The position numbers and the translations under genes are program-made. Positions 43,507 to 51,956 of a stretch of 64,000 nt of DNA are shown in pieces. Where the stretch lies: contig NZ_SCNL01000012.1 in the NCBI RefSeq assembly GCF_005502745.1, positions 1-64,000 on the forward strand, read 5' to 3'. This stretch comes from Sphingomonas sp. 3P27F8. GTDB taxonomy: Bacteria > Pseudomonadota > Alphaproteobacteria > Sphingomonadales > Sphingomonadaceae. The stretch's first letter is position 1. Each line of letters opens with the position of its first letter. The notes below the pieces were generated by a model. The model did not search any database. It saw only the letters and a program-made list of their open reading frames with translations, and was not told the DNA's origin.

Positions 43507-45218
43507 CGTCGGAAAAAGCCAAGGTCGCCATCTACGCGCGCTACAGCTCCGACAAGCAGTCGGAACGCTCCATCGAGGACCAGGTGCGCCTGTGTCGCGA
43601 ACGCGCGGAGCGCGAGGGTTGGACCGTCGTCGAGGTGTTCCCCGACTTCGCGCTATCGGGCGCGACCCGAGACCGTCCGGGCCTGAACGCCCTCCTCGCC
43701 CGGGTGGGCGAAATCGACATCGTCCTGGCGGAGGCCCTGGACCGCATCAGCCGCGACCAGGAGGACATCGCCGCGATCTGGAAGCGCATCGAGTTCTCCG
43801 ACTGCAAGCTGGTCACCGTCTCGGAAGGACGGATCGGCGAGCTGCAGGTCGGCTTCACCGGCACGATGTCCGCCATGTTCTTGAAGGGGCTCGCTGAAAA
43901 GACGAGGCGCGGGCAGGTCGGCCGCGTCGCAGCCGGCCGCATCCCCGGAGGTCTGAGCTACGGGTATGCCGCCGATCCCCAGATCCTGGCGGGCGGCGCC
44001 GTCGACAGGGGGCGCCGCCGCATCGTCCCGGAGCAAGCCGAGGTCGTCCGCCGCATCTTCGCGTGGCGCGCCGAGGGGCGGAGCGCCAACTTCATCGTCC
44101 GGCAGCTCAATCGTGAAGGCGTACCCGGGCCGACTGGTGGCCCGTGGCGCCTATCCACCGTTTGCGGCAGCAGGCAGCGCCGCAACGGCATCCTGCACAA
44201 CGAACTCTATGCGGGACGGATCGTGTTCAACAGGCAGCGCTTCGTGCGCGATCCCGTGACCCGCAAGCGCGTGTCGCGCCCGAACCCCGAAAGCGAATGG
44301 AAGCGGCAGGACGTGCCGGAACTGCGGATCGTGGACGAGGCGTTGTGGGACGCGGTGGCGGCGATCGAGGGAGCGCCGGAGCGGATCGCCGGCGTAAGGC
44401 CGACGCCGACCAAGCGACTGCTGTCAGGCCTGATCAAATGCGGCGCATGCGGAGGCAACTTCACGGTGGTCGGGGCGGAACGCTGGGGCTGCAGCACGGC
44501 CCGCGCGACTGGCACTTGCGGGAATGGCCGGACGATCAGCACCGCGCAGCTCGAATCCCGCGTACTGGACGCGTTGCGCAACAGAATGCTCCAACCCGAC
44601 CTCGTGGCCGCGTTCATCGAGGAATACCGAAATGCCAGCGAGGACGCACGGAAGGCGGCGTTCGCCGACCGCACGAAGGTGGAGCGCAACCGCGCGAAGC
44701 TGACCGGCCGGATCGAGAGGCTGACCGACATGATGGCGGACGGCATCGGCGACTACGCGGAGATGAAGTCGCGCCTGGCGGCGGCGCTCTCCGATCGAGC
44801 GGCGATTGAGCGGCAGCTCGAGGACATCGAGGTCGCGCCGGCCGTCTCGCTCCACCCGAACCTGGCGGACGCCTACCGGCGCAACGTCGAGAAGCTGAGC
44901 GACGCGCTGAACGCGCCGGAGCTGGAGGCGGGAGAGGCACGGCTCGCGTTGCGCAACCTCATCGAGTTGATCACCGCAGTCCCCCGCGAGGAGGGTCGCG
45001 GCGTCGACCTGCTCGTGCACGGACGCCTCGCGCAGATACTCCACATAGCAAACGACCGCCCTGACTTGCGTCAGGGCGGTCGTATGATTCGGCTGGTTGC
45101 GGGAGCCCGCGGCGCTGGAAAACATACAACCGGGCCGAATGGCGCCGATTGTATGTTTGAGTTGGTTGCGGGGACCCGCACTGAACGGTGTCACACTTCG
45201 CCAATTATCGACATCTAG
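43503..45218 (+). CDS. large serine recombinase
   Basis: 571 residues. The resolvase domain (residues 1-150) has catalytic serine in YARYSSDKQ and the EALDRISRD motif. A recombinase domain follows, then a zinc ribbon (CGACGGNF...CSTARATGTCG, near 315-345) and a helical coiled-coil part. GTG start 43503 is coupled to the upstream gene. The last ~50 residues are read through a perfect 14-bp hairpin and two near-identical 16-mers, so the biological C-terminus may have been altered by a rearrangement at its 3' end. Likely site-specific integrase of this module. Confidence 0.88.
   Translation: MTSEKAKVAIYARYSSDKQSERSIEDQVRLCRERAEREGWTVVEVFPDFALSGATRDRPGLNALLARVGEIDIVLAEALDRISRDQEDIAAIWKRIEFSDCKLVTVSEGRIGELQVGFTGTMSAMFLKGLAEKTRRGQVGRVAAGRIPGGLSYGYAADPQILAGGAVDRGRRRIVPEQAEVVRRIFAWRAEGRSANFIVRQLNREGVPGPTGGPWRLSTVCGSRQRRNGILHNELYAGRIVFNRQRFVRDPVTRKRVSRPNPESEWKRQDVPELRIVDEALWDAVAAIEGAPERIAGVRPTPTKRLLSGLIKCGACGGNFTVVGAERWGCSTARATGTCGNGRTISTAQLESRVLDALRNRMLQPDLVAAFIEEYRNASEDARKAAFADRTKVERNRAKLTGRIERLTDMMADGIGDYAEMKSRLAAALSDRAAIERQLEDIEVAPAVSLHPNLADAYRRNVEKLSDALNAPELEAGEARLALRNLIELITAVPREEGRGVDLLVHGRLAQILHIANDRPDLRQGGRMIRLVAGARGAGKHTTGPNGADCMFELVAGTRTERCHTSPIIDI
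45052..45083. terminator. perfect 14-bp hairpin inside the recombinase 3' end
   Basis: ACGACCGCCCTGAC, loop TTGC, then its exact complement. No T-run follows. It looks like a bidirectional terminator, yet it lies 135 nt before the recombinase stop codon, so it is translated in the current frame. Confidence 0.5.
45095..45179. repeat. paired 16-mers flanking an inverted repeat
   Basis: GGTTGCGGGAGCCCGC (45095-45110) and GGTTGCGGGGACCCGC (45164-45179) match at 14 of 16 positions. Between them AAACATACAA (45120) and TTGTATGTTT (45149) form a perfect 10-bp inverted repeat. Read on the minus strand each 16-mer ends CCCGCAACC, like a tRNA acceptor end, so they may be remnants of attachment sites. 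Confidence 0.45.
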
Positions 45219-45749
45219 CCATGAGTGTAGATCAGGGGCCAAGTTCAACCGCTGTAGAATTAGGTTTCATTTGAACAACATGGTGTGAAATCTGCGCGGC
45301 GCGCGCGTGGGCAACATGCGGCGAAATTGATTATCATCGTTTGCTCGCGCGGGCCGCTTAAACAGCTGATGGTATCGCGCGGGCTCGGAGCGCAAAGCAC
45401 CGTCATTAAGTTGGCGATTAATGGCGTGTTGGATGGTCAAGGGATCGGCGCCGGACCCCACAATAAGTACTTGTAATCAGTCCGTCGGTACGCAACACGA
45501 TTGCTGCGGACGTTTTCCGCTGCGTCGAGACGCCTGTCGATCCAGCAGCGCCTGGTTGGCCGAGTCGACAACAAACGCGCCTGACGCGACGCGCTTACGT
45601 TCGCCGAGATCGACATCGGTGAACGACCTTCAAAATAGCTGAGTGAACGTCATCGGCGTCCCGCCTGTGGCTTTCGCACACTCTGCAATCCGCTGTTTGC
45701 GGGATGGTCGTTGCTATCCGCAACGCCCCCGCCTTGGAAAGGTGTGACC
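45219..45749. other. intergenic junction between accessory blocks
   Basis: 531 nt without an intact gene, between the serine recombinase and the TerY-P operon. It holds one recognisable relic (45477-45624, listed separately). The recombinase module ends here and a different gene set begins, so this is a plausible module boundary. Confidence 0.5.
45477..45624 (-). pseudogene. possible fragment of an RND efflux membrane-fusion protein C-terminus
   Basis: A 49-codon minus-strand frame bounded by stops reads FTDVDLGERKRVASGAF then VVDSANQ, similar to the end of CusB/HlyD-type adaptor proteins (GLKxGERVVxSGxFLIDSE). Nothing of the rest of such a gene is visible. Short, so tentative. Confidence 0.3.
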
Positions 45750-46460
45750 ATGATGGATGACTTTGTACAGGTGCCGTTCGGCGACGATGTCACCCCCGCC
45801 GGGTTCGATCTGATCGAGTTCGCCGACAATCCCGAGCCGAGGTGCGCTTGCGTACTGTTGCTCGACGTGTCCGGCTCGATGAAGGGCGAAGCGATCGCTG
45901 CATTGAATGCCGGGCTGCAGCAGTTTGCGGCGGATGTCCGCGAGGACAGTTTGGCTTCCAAGCGCCTTGAGATCGCTGTGGTCACGTTCGGCGACACGGT
46001 CGATGTCGTCGCCGAGTTCGGTTCGGCCAAGGCCTTTTACCCGCAGCCGCTCAAGGCCAAGGGGAGCACCCCGATGGGCGAGGCGATCAACGTCGCGATT
46101 GATCTCGTGGGCGCGCGCCAGACCCAGTATCGCAGTGCCGGCATTACGCCCTACCGGCCGTGGATCTTCATGGTCAGCGACGGCGCGCCCACCGACAGCT
46201 GGGACCGTGCCGCGCGCCGCGTTGAAGAAGGCGAGCGGCGCAAGAGCTTCTCGTTCTTCGCGGTCGGGGTCGACGGTGCGGATACCGATACGCTCGGACA
46301 GATCGCGGTCAGCGCACCGGTCATGCTGCGCGGGCTCGCGTTCGGCACGATGTTCCGCTGGCTGTCGAGTTCGCTCTCAGCGGTATCGCGCTCGACGACG
46401 GGTCAAGCGGTTACCCTGACCAATCCGGCCGGCCCCGCCGGCTGGGCCACCATCGTCTGA
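45750..46460 (+). CDS. terY: TerY-like von Willebrand factor A domain protein
   Basis: A 236-residue vWA protein. The metal-ion-dependent adhesion site is complete: DVSGSM near residue 38, Thr in GSTPMG, and Asp in VSDGAPTD. The C-terminal extension after 190 matches TerY-type proteins (FRWLSSSLSAVSRST). GGAAAGG 7 nt before ATG 45750 sets the start. It is followed after 2 nt by a PP2C phosphatase and then a kinase, the TerY-phosphorylation triad. The triad has been reported both as a Ter-linked stress module and, by Gao et al. 2020, as an antiphage system. No terC/terD is seen here. Confidence 0.88.
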   Translation: MMDDFVQVPFGDDVTPAGFDLIEFADNPEPRCACVLLLDVSGSMKGEAIAALNAGLQQFAADVREDSLASKRLEIAVVTFGDTVDVVAEFGSAKAFYPQPLKAKGSTPMGEAINVAIDLVGARQTQYRSAGITPYRPWIFMVSDGAPTDSWDRAARRVEEGERRKSFSFFAVGVDGADTDTLGQIAVSAPVMLRGLAFGTMFRWLSSSLSAVSRSTTGQAVTLTNPAGPAGWATIV

Positions 46461-46462
46461 AC

Positions 46463-47218
46463 ATGCCGGGCTGGACCTGGGCGGGGGCCTCGCAGCGCGG
46501 CACCGCGCATGCGCAGGCAGGCGAGCGCCGCCAGGACGCGTACCGCGTCCTGGCGGTTGAGCCCGGCTATCTGATCGCGGTCGCCTGCGACGGTGCCGGC
46601 AGCACACGGCATGGCGGGCTCGGTGCGGCAATCGCCGCCCGAGTCCTGACCAATCGAGCGGCCGACTGGATCGCAGCCAACAGCCGCATGCCGACCCCTT
46701 CCGAGATCGAGCTTTGGGTGGCGGAGGTCCGGCTGATGATCATTGTCTCGGCCGACCGGCTCGGTTGCGCACCCAGCCAGTTCGCGGCCACGTTGGTGCT
46801 CGTCATCAGCGAGGGAACCAACGCCATCACCGCGCACATCGGCGACGGGGCGATCGTCGCGAGGATCGCCGGCGGCACGGCGCTGGTTGATCTGAGCTGG
46901 CCCGACAGCGGCGACTATGCGTCGACCACCTACTTTCTGACCGACACCAATCCGCGGCTGCGGATCGGCGTGATCAGCCGTTGCCCGATCGATCGCCTTG
47001 CGCTGCTGACCGACGGGCTGGAACGGCTCGCGCTGGGATTTGCCGCCCGCGTGTCTCACCGCCCGTTTTTCGACGGGCTGTTCAGCGCAGTGGCCGCCTC
47101 GAACAACGTTGGCGCCGATCGCTCGCTATCGCGCAAGCTGGCGGCATGGCTCGATTCTGACAGCGTGAACGCGCGCACCGACGACGATAAAACGTTCATC
47201 CTCGCAGCCTTCGGATGA
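46463..47218 (+). CDS. PP2C-type protein phosphatase of the TerY-P triad
   Basis: 251 residues. PP2C metal-site motifs are present in order: RRQDAYRV, ACDGAGS, HIGDGAIV, LLTDGLE and TDDDKTF. It should remove phosphate from Ser/Thr residues, presumably those added by the kinase encoded next. Starts 2 nt after the TerY stop; its TGA overlaps the kinase ATG by 4 nt. The order vWA-phosphatase-kinase is typical of the triad. Confidence 0.88.
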   Translation: MPGWTWAGASQRGTAHAQAGERRQDAYRVLAVEPGYLIAVACDGAGSTRHGGLGAAIAARVLTNRAADWIAANSRMPTPSEIELWVAEVRLMIIVSADRLGCAPSQFAATLVLVISEGTNAITAHIGDGAIVARIAGGTALVDLSWPDSGDYASTTYFLTDTNPRLRIGVISRCPIDRLALLTDGLERLALGFAARVSHRPFFDGLFSAVAASNNVGADRSLSRKLAAWLDSDSVNARTDDDKTFILAAFG

Positions 47219-49287
47219 CGACGCCCGTGGTGATGTGCGGCGGTGTGCATCTTCCGCTTGCAGACCGCATCGGCCGTGGTGGCGAGGGCGAAGTCTATGC
47301 CGTGGCCGATGGATCGGGACGCGCGGTCAAAATCTATCTCAAACCGGACGCCGCGCGCGAAACCAAGGTCCGCGCAATCATCGCTGGCGATCTCGCAAAT
47401 GCCTGTTCGAACGTGACGTTCCCACTCGAGATCGTGCGCCATCCCGACGGTCGTTTCGCCGGGTTCACGATGCGGCAGGTCGCAGGTCACCAGCCGATCC
47501 ACGAACTGATCACCACAGCATCGCGGCGGGAGCACTTTCCGAAGGCCGACTACAGGTTTCTGGTGCATGTCGCGCTGAATGTGGCGCGGATCGTGGCAAG
47601 CGCCCACGCTGCGGGGGTGGTGATCGGCGACATCAACGGCAGCGGGTTTCTCGTATCGCAGCGCGGCACCGTCACGCTCATCGATGCTGACAGTTTTCAG
47701 GTCGGCGCGCACCGCTGCCCGGTCGGCATGGCCGAATTTACGCCGCCCGAACTCCAGGGTGTCGCGTTCGGCACGATCGATCGCACGCCCGATCACGATG
47801 CTTTCGGGCTCGCCATCATCCTCTTTCAGATCCTGGCACTGGGTCGCCACCCGTTTGCGGGTGTCGCCCGGGGTAAAGCGATCCAGATCGACCAGGCCAT
47901 CGTCAAAGGCCTGTTCGCTTATTCTCTGCTCCGAACCGTTAGGGCGACGCCGCCTCCGGCGGCACTTCGCCTGGATGACCTGCCCCGCGCGATCCGGCTG
48001 CTTTTAGAGCGGGCATTTGCAGGTCGCGGTTACGCAAGGCCGACGGCAGCGGAATGGGTGGAAGCACTTGGAGCATTGGCCAAGAGCCTGACGCCCTGCC
48101 CAAACAGGTCAGATCATCACGTCGTCGCCGAGCGCGGACCGTGCCCGTGGTGCCGGATCGAACGCGAGACCGGTCGACCGATCTTCGTTTGCGGAATGAA
48201 CACATCGGACGGTCGTCGTGTGGCGCGGCCCTTTTCGCTTTGTAGCGATGCGGCTGAAGCCATTCAGCATGCCAAGCGCCACGCTGGTGAGGCCGTCATG
48301 CCGATGTGGTCCCGACCGCCCGCCTCCCCGGGCATGTCGGCCAGGAAAGCGCTCGCGACGATCGACGGCAGGATCGGCCAGCTGCCCCCTTCCCTCCGCG
48401 CGCTGCAGCTGGGGGCAGGGGTTGTCGACAAGTTCATGTCGCGTAACGACGCCGCCCAGCGAGTGGCAAGCCGAATCCTGGATGAGTGGCGATCGCGGCT
48501 CGGCGTCTGGGATATCGCGAAGCTGATCGGCCAGCTGCGCGGCGATGCGGAGCAGCTCGATCGACTCCATGTGAATAGATCGGCCGTGGTCGCGCGCGCC
48601 ACGGCGCATTTCGTACAAGAAACAGCGATTGGCATCATGGCGCACGCGACGCTCGACGTCGCCAGGATCCCGGGGATTGGTGCTGCGCTACGTGCCCATC
48701 TCGTCACTAACGGGATAACGAACGCGGCAGCGGTGTCCCGCCCCGCGTTGGCCGCCGTCGGCGGCATTGGCGAAGCACGGATCGTCTTGTTGCTGTTTTG
48801 GCGCGAGGCGGTGGCCGTCCGGGCTGAACAATCGGCGCGATCGTCAGGCCAGGCGAACGCGCTGGCCAGCGCCGAAGCTGCAGTCGCGCACCGTGAACAA
48901 CAGCTGGAACATCGCATCAAGATCATGCTCGCCGACCTCGAAGCCAAGGTCGCGCGCGTGAGGAAAGCGGTATGGCTGGTCGATCGCAATGTCGAAGCAG
49001 CTCTGGCCGTGCAGGACCAGGCAGCAGCGGATGTGGCGTATCTCGGGCTCGCCGACCATGTTCCGCGCGATATCTTCGCCACCAACTCGCTCAAGCAGCC
49101 GCCCGTGAAAGCCAAATCAAAAGGTGGCAAGAAACGGCCAGCCAAGACATGTCCGCGCTGTGGCTCAGCGATGGTGAAACGTTGGGGCCAATCAACGCAG
49201 GGCGTGGCTACTCTGTTTCTTGGATGTCGCGCGTACCCCAAATGCAAAGGCACGCGACCAGTGCGTGCGAAGGGTGGCACGCCATGA
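47215..49287 (+). CDS. YegI-type Ser/Thr kinase with helix-hairpin-helix and zinc ribbon
   Basis: 690 residues. The N-terminal kinase has glycine loop GRGGEGEVY (20-28), K39 in AVKIY, a divergent catalytic loop VIGDINGSGF with D139/N141, and LIDADSF replacing DFG. After it, C-x2-C pairs (CPWC), then a helix-hairpin-helix segment near residues 482-530 (IPGIGAALRAHL, VGGIGEARI), a coiled coil, and a C-terminal topoisomerase-like zinc ribbon (CPRCGSAM...CRAYPKC). The DNA-binding parts suggest it detects DNA or works on it. Its stop overlaps the next ATG by 4 nt. Confidence 0.88.
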   Translation: MTTPVVMCGGVHLPLADRIGRGGEGEVYAVADGSGRAVKIYLKPDAARETKVRAIIAGDLANACSNVTFPLEIVRHPDGRFAGFTMRQVAGHQPIHELITTASRREHFPKADYRFLVHVALNVARIVASAHAAGVVIGDINGSGFLVSQRGTVTLIDADSFQVGAHRCPVGMAEFTPPELQGVAFGTIDRTPDHDAFGLAIILFQILALGRHPFAGVARGKAIQIDQAIVKGLFAYSLLRTVRATPPPAALRLDDLPRAIRLLLERAFAGRGYARPTAAEWVEALGALAKSLTPCPNRSDHHVVAERGPCPWCRIERETGRPIFVCGMNTSDGRRVARPFSLCSDAAEAIQHAKRHAGEAVMPMWSRPPASPGMSARKALATIDGRIGQLPPSLRALQLGAGVVDKFMSRNDAAQRVASRILDEWRSRLGVWDIAKLIGQLRGDAEQLDRLHVNRSAVVARATAHFVQETAIGIMAHATLDVARIPGIGAALRAHLVTNGITNAAAVSRPALAAVGGIGEARIVLLLFWREAVAVRAEQSARSSGQANALASAEAAVAHREQQLEHRIKIMLADLEAKVARVRKAVWLVDRNVEAALAVQDQAAADVAYLGLADHVPRDIFATNSLKQPPVKAKSKGGKKRPAKTCPRCGSAMVKRWGQSTQGVATLFLGCRAYPKCKGTRPVRAKGGTP

Positions 49288-49961
49288 CCGATCAAGGCCA
49301 TCCCGATGCGCCATCTGCAGCGGACGCTCACCGTATGCGAGCTGCGCGTGCCAAGGCGCGGCGCGAGATGGCCATAGCCGAAAAGCGCTTTGCCAAGCGT
49401 TCTCGAGAGCTGTTTTTGGAAGAGATCGGAGCCACAGTTCGATCTGCGTCGCCGTTCCTGATCGCGTTGCTCGCAAGCGATGGGCTCACGCTCGATGACG
49501 TCGTTGGGCAGATCGTGCCAGGCTATGGCTGGCCACAACGCCCGCGAATCCCGTCGGGCAATCGGTCGTGGAAAATGAGGAAGCATGCCTTCCGGCATGT
49601 ACGTGCGGCCTTGCGCGCCGATGATCCGTTTGAAATCCTTTCCATGCACGGCGCCAGCGTCGATCTGTCGAGCTACACATCCGCTAAGGTGCACATCGTC
49701 GCACATTCGATAGAAGTTCGTGCCCGCCTGAAAACGGTGACGTTCAGTACGCGCTTTGGCGTGCTGCGAATCGCGTTGGGGCGCTGTTTGCCGGATACTC
49801 TAGCGATCGGTTGTGTCGGTCGGCTGGTGGAGGAGGTGGTAGACCACGCTTCTTTGCGCGGGTCCGGCTGGCTCATTACCGACATCGAAACATCGGAGAA
49901 CGGCGCCACGCTGATCGTGAAAACCGGATCAGTCGCCTATCGCATGCCGTGGGCGCGATGA
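49284..49961 (+). CDS. GRR-tail protein 5, fourth gene of the TerY-P operon
   Basis: A 225-residue protein. A basic helical start (MRAARAKARREMAIAEKR, residues 17-34) is followed by SPFLIALLASDGLTLDDVV. The C-terminal module near residue 167 reads LPDTLAIGCVGRLVEEVVDH, and the protein ends YRMPWAR, as in the 36347 product. ATGA overlap with the kinase stop shows that it belongs to the triad operon. I know of no such partner described for TerY-P systems. No membrane segment; function unknown. Confidence 0.72.
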   Translation: MTDQGHPDAPSAADAHRMRAARAKARREMAIAEKRFAKRSRELFLEEIGATVRSASPFLIALLASDGLTLDDVVGQIVPGYGWPQRPRIPSGNRSWKMRKHAFRHVRAALRADDPFEILSMHGASVDLSSYTSAKVHIVAHSIEVRARLKTVTFSTRFGVLRIALGRCLPDTLAIGCVGRLVEEVVDHASLRGSGWLITDIETSENGATLIVKTGSVAYRMPWAR

Positions 49962-49988
49962 TGTCGGTATTGTAGCGTGTCGATCTGA

Positions 49989-50288
49989 TTATCGCGTTGG
50001 ACGGACGCATCTATCCGCGCGGCCCACCAATGTTGGAAACAAACTCCTCAGCTCGGTCTGGTCGAGCGCTACCTGCAGGCTTGCGCGCATCACACGACGT
50101 TGGGCGCGACTGGGCTTGCGGTCATAGTCGAGGTCGCGCGGCGAATGGACGAGTATCAACCGGGTCAAGCCGCGCGCTTTCACCGCGAGGATGGCGGCGA
50201 CGAGCGCAGCCGCACATGCGACGAGAACCCGCGGTAGCAAGATTGCACCGATGTAAAGCACCCCAATCCCGACTACGGCCATCACCAT
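49989..50288 (-). CDS. small two-helix membrane protein
   Basis: About 99 residues. Hydrophobic stretch VVGIGVLYIGAILLPRVL, then VACAAALVAAILAV, probably two membrane helices or one hairpin, followed by a basic soluble tail (RKPSRAQRRVMRASL). GAGGAG lies 8 nt before ATG 50288. Convergent with the TerY-P operon. No family recognised. Confidence 0.5.
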   Translation of the reverse strand: MVMAVVGIGVLYIGAILLPRVLVACAAALVAAILAVKARGLTRLILVHSPRDLDYDRKPSRAQRRVMRASLQVALDQTELRSLFPTLVGRADRCVRPTR

Positions 50289-50437
50289 CTTTTTTCTCCT
50301 CACCAGCTTCCTTGCCCTCTCCTCCTACCTCCCATTCTTGGAGCATCGCCGTCCTCAGAGCGCCGCTGAAAGATACGTCACCGCGTGTCCATCCCAGTCT
50401 TACCAAGCACTCCGGATGCCGGTCCTGGGACACGGAG

Positions 50438-51076
50438 TTATATCACGAGCGAGGAGGCATCGATGTAGAAACAGGTTTCATTCAGCTCTTCGTCGAATTC
50501 TACCTCAGTTATAAACTCGTCTTTTATTGAATGGCCTGACAGCAATCGGTGGTCGATTAGGTCGCCAACCCGCCGTCCTACCGCTGCGATCATGACGGTG
50601 TCCGGCACCGCTCCCTCGAGGCAAATGGCGTGATGGTGGATGGTGCATCCATCGAGCGATACCCAACACATGCTACGAAAATCGGATGGAAGAGGTTGAA
50701 GCATAGCGCATCCGGTCACGGTTGTTGGCCCCCGGCACAGGCGCAGCGGTTCGATGGACGTCAGCGCAGTGCAATTCCTCGCCCTGAATTCGTTTACCTT
50801 GCGCAGATTTTCCGGCAGCCTTTGGAGCTTCTTGCAATCGTCCACGATCAGATCTCCCGAAACGGAAAGCCAATCTGGCAGGGACTGCAGGCTACCGCAC
50901 CCCGACAGATTGAGGTCGCCGCTCACCTTGAGATGGTCGCAAAGACGGGTGATGGCGGGGTCGCACACTCGCAGATTTTCTGTGACATGTATGGCATCGC
51001 CTGTGCGAAAACCCCTCGCGCGGACAACGGCACGGAATGTGCCGGCATCCATCTCCTGAAATTCTCTATTCATCAT
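50438..51076 (-). CDS. leucine-rich-repeat protein with GRR-tail (protein 6)
   Basis: 212 residues. The centre (residues 45-140) contains irregular leucine-rich repeats: LKVSGDLNLSGCGSLQSLP, LSVSGDLIVDDCKKLQRLP and so on, a type used for protein recognition. The C-terminal module near residue 155 reads VPDTVMIAAVGRRVGDLIDH. Start ATG 51076 or 51073. It combines a binding scaffold with the shared tail and is a candidate specificity component. No signal peptide. Confidence 0.65.
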   Translation of the reverse strand: MMNREFQEMDAGTFRAVVRARGFRTGDAIHVTENLRVCDPAITRLCDHLKVSGDLNLSGCGSLQSLPDWLSVSGDLIVDDCKKLQRLPENLRKVNEFRARNCTALTSIEPLRLCRGPTTVTGCAMLQPLPSDFRSMCWVSLDGCTIHHHAICLEGAVPDTVMIAAVGRRVGDLIDHRLLSGHSIKDEFITEVEFDEELNETCFYIDASSLVI

Positions 51077-51232
51077 TCTTTCTGACCCGCGCTGGCGCGT
51101 GGTCGCCAACCTGACGACCACGCGCGTTAAATCGCGCCGCCACGTCGGGACGCGATGTTCAGCAACGATGAAACGAGACCGAACTTCCAGCTTATAGGCG
51201 GATGGCCTCGGATAACGAAGTCGACCGCGGAT

Positions 51233-51859
51233 TTAGGCGGCCAGGGCGTAGCTGCGCGGCGCGATGCCGCTATAGGCCCACCACTTCTCGGCGAGCGCCT
51301 TGCGCGCTTTCTCGCTGCGCAACCAGTTCTGCCGAATGCGGCCGACATCGGCATTCGCGGGATCGTACGACCGCATCGTGATGAGCAGATGGCAATGCGG
51401 CAGGATTGCCGGGCGGTCGCCATCGGCGACGCGCTGATGGATCGCCCAGTCGGCCACCATGCCCTGGCTCGTCAGAAAATCTTCGCAAAAGCCTTCGACC
51501 AGATTTTGCCACTCCGTCACGCTACCGCCAATCGGTAGCGACCCGACGCTGTGCGCGCACGCCGGCTCGTCCGGACGAATTCGGGCGGCGTGGGTATCGG
51601 CCTGATCCCATAGCCCGAGGCCGTCCAGAGAGGGATTGTTGGCGCGCGCGGGGGCGCAACGACCGGTCGCTACCAAGTCGTCGCGCACCGACCAGTCGGG
51701 GGTCGGGCCGACGAGATCGGTCCCGTGCTTACGGTGGATATACAACCAGGAGGCCCGCGCCGTGCGGTGCGTACGAAGCAGTTCAGGCGTGTAACGCCCA
51801 TTGTGCTGCTGGACCGCATAACGGGTGTGGAACGGGCGATCGTGGTACAGGCTGAACAT
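51233..51859 (-). CDS. mini MobA/MobL-like relaxase-fold protein
   Basis: 208 residues. DWAIHQRVADGD followed by ILPHCHLLITMR is the MobA/MobL motif (two-histidine strand), preceded by LVEGFCEDFLTSQGMVA. The N-terminus lacks the usual relaxase opening with its catalytic tyrosine, and no helicase/primase part follows, so it is short for the family. AGGAG 7 nt before ATG 51859 sets the start. It may be a degenerate mobilisation protein or a repurposed fold. Confidence 0.6.
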   Translation of the reverse strand: MFSLYHDRPFHTRYAVQQHNGRYTPELLRTHRTARASWLYIHRKHGTDLVGPTPDWSVRDDLVATGRCAPARANNPSLDGLGLWDQADTHAARIRPDEPACAHSVGSLPIGGSVTEWQNLVEGFCEDFLTSQGMVADWAIHQRVADGDRPAILPHCHLLITMRSYDPANADVGRIRQNWLRSEKARKALAEKWWAYSGIAPRSYALAA

Positions 51860-51956
51860 AGACATTCTCCTTTGGGGATGATGCCGCGCGCGGCGGCGAT
51901 CCACGCAGCAGTGACCGCGGGATTTCGTGAAATGAAGGGAGTAGTTTGGGGCGGCG

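Noticed and set aside
45095..45179. A tRNA gene at the recombinase 3' end
   Set aside because: Only short acceptor-end-like 16-mers are present; no anticodon arm or full cloverleaf can be drawn.
48264..49706. Minus-strand open frame of 480 codons
   Set aside because: Antisense to the TerY-P kinase and the fourth gene, both supported by motifs and 4-nt overlaps.
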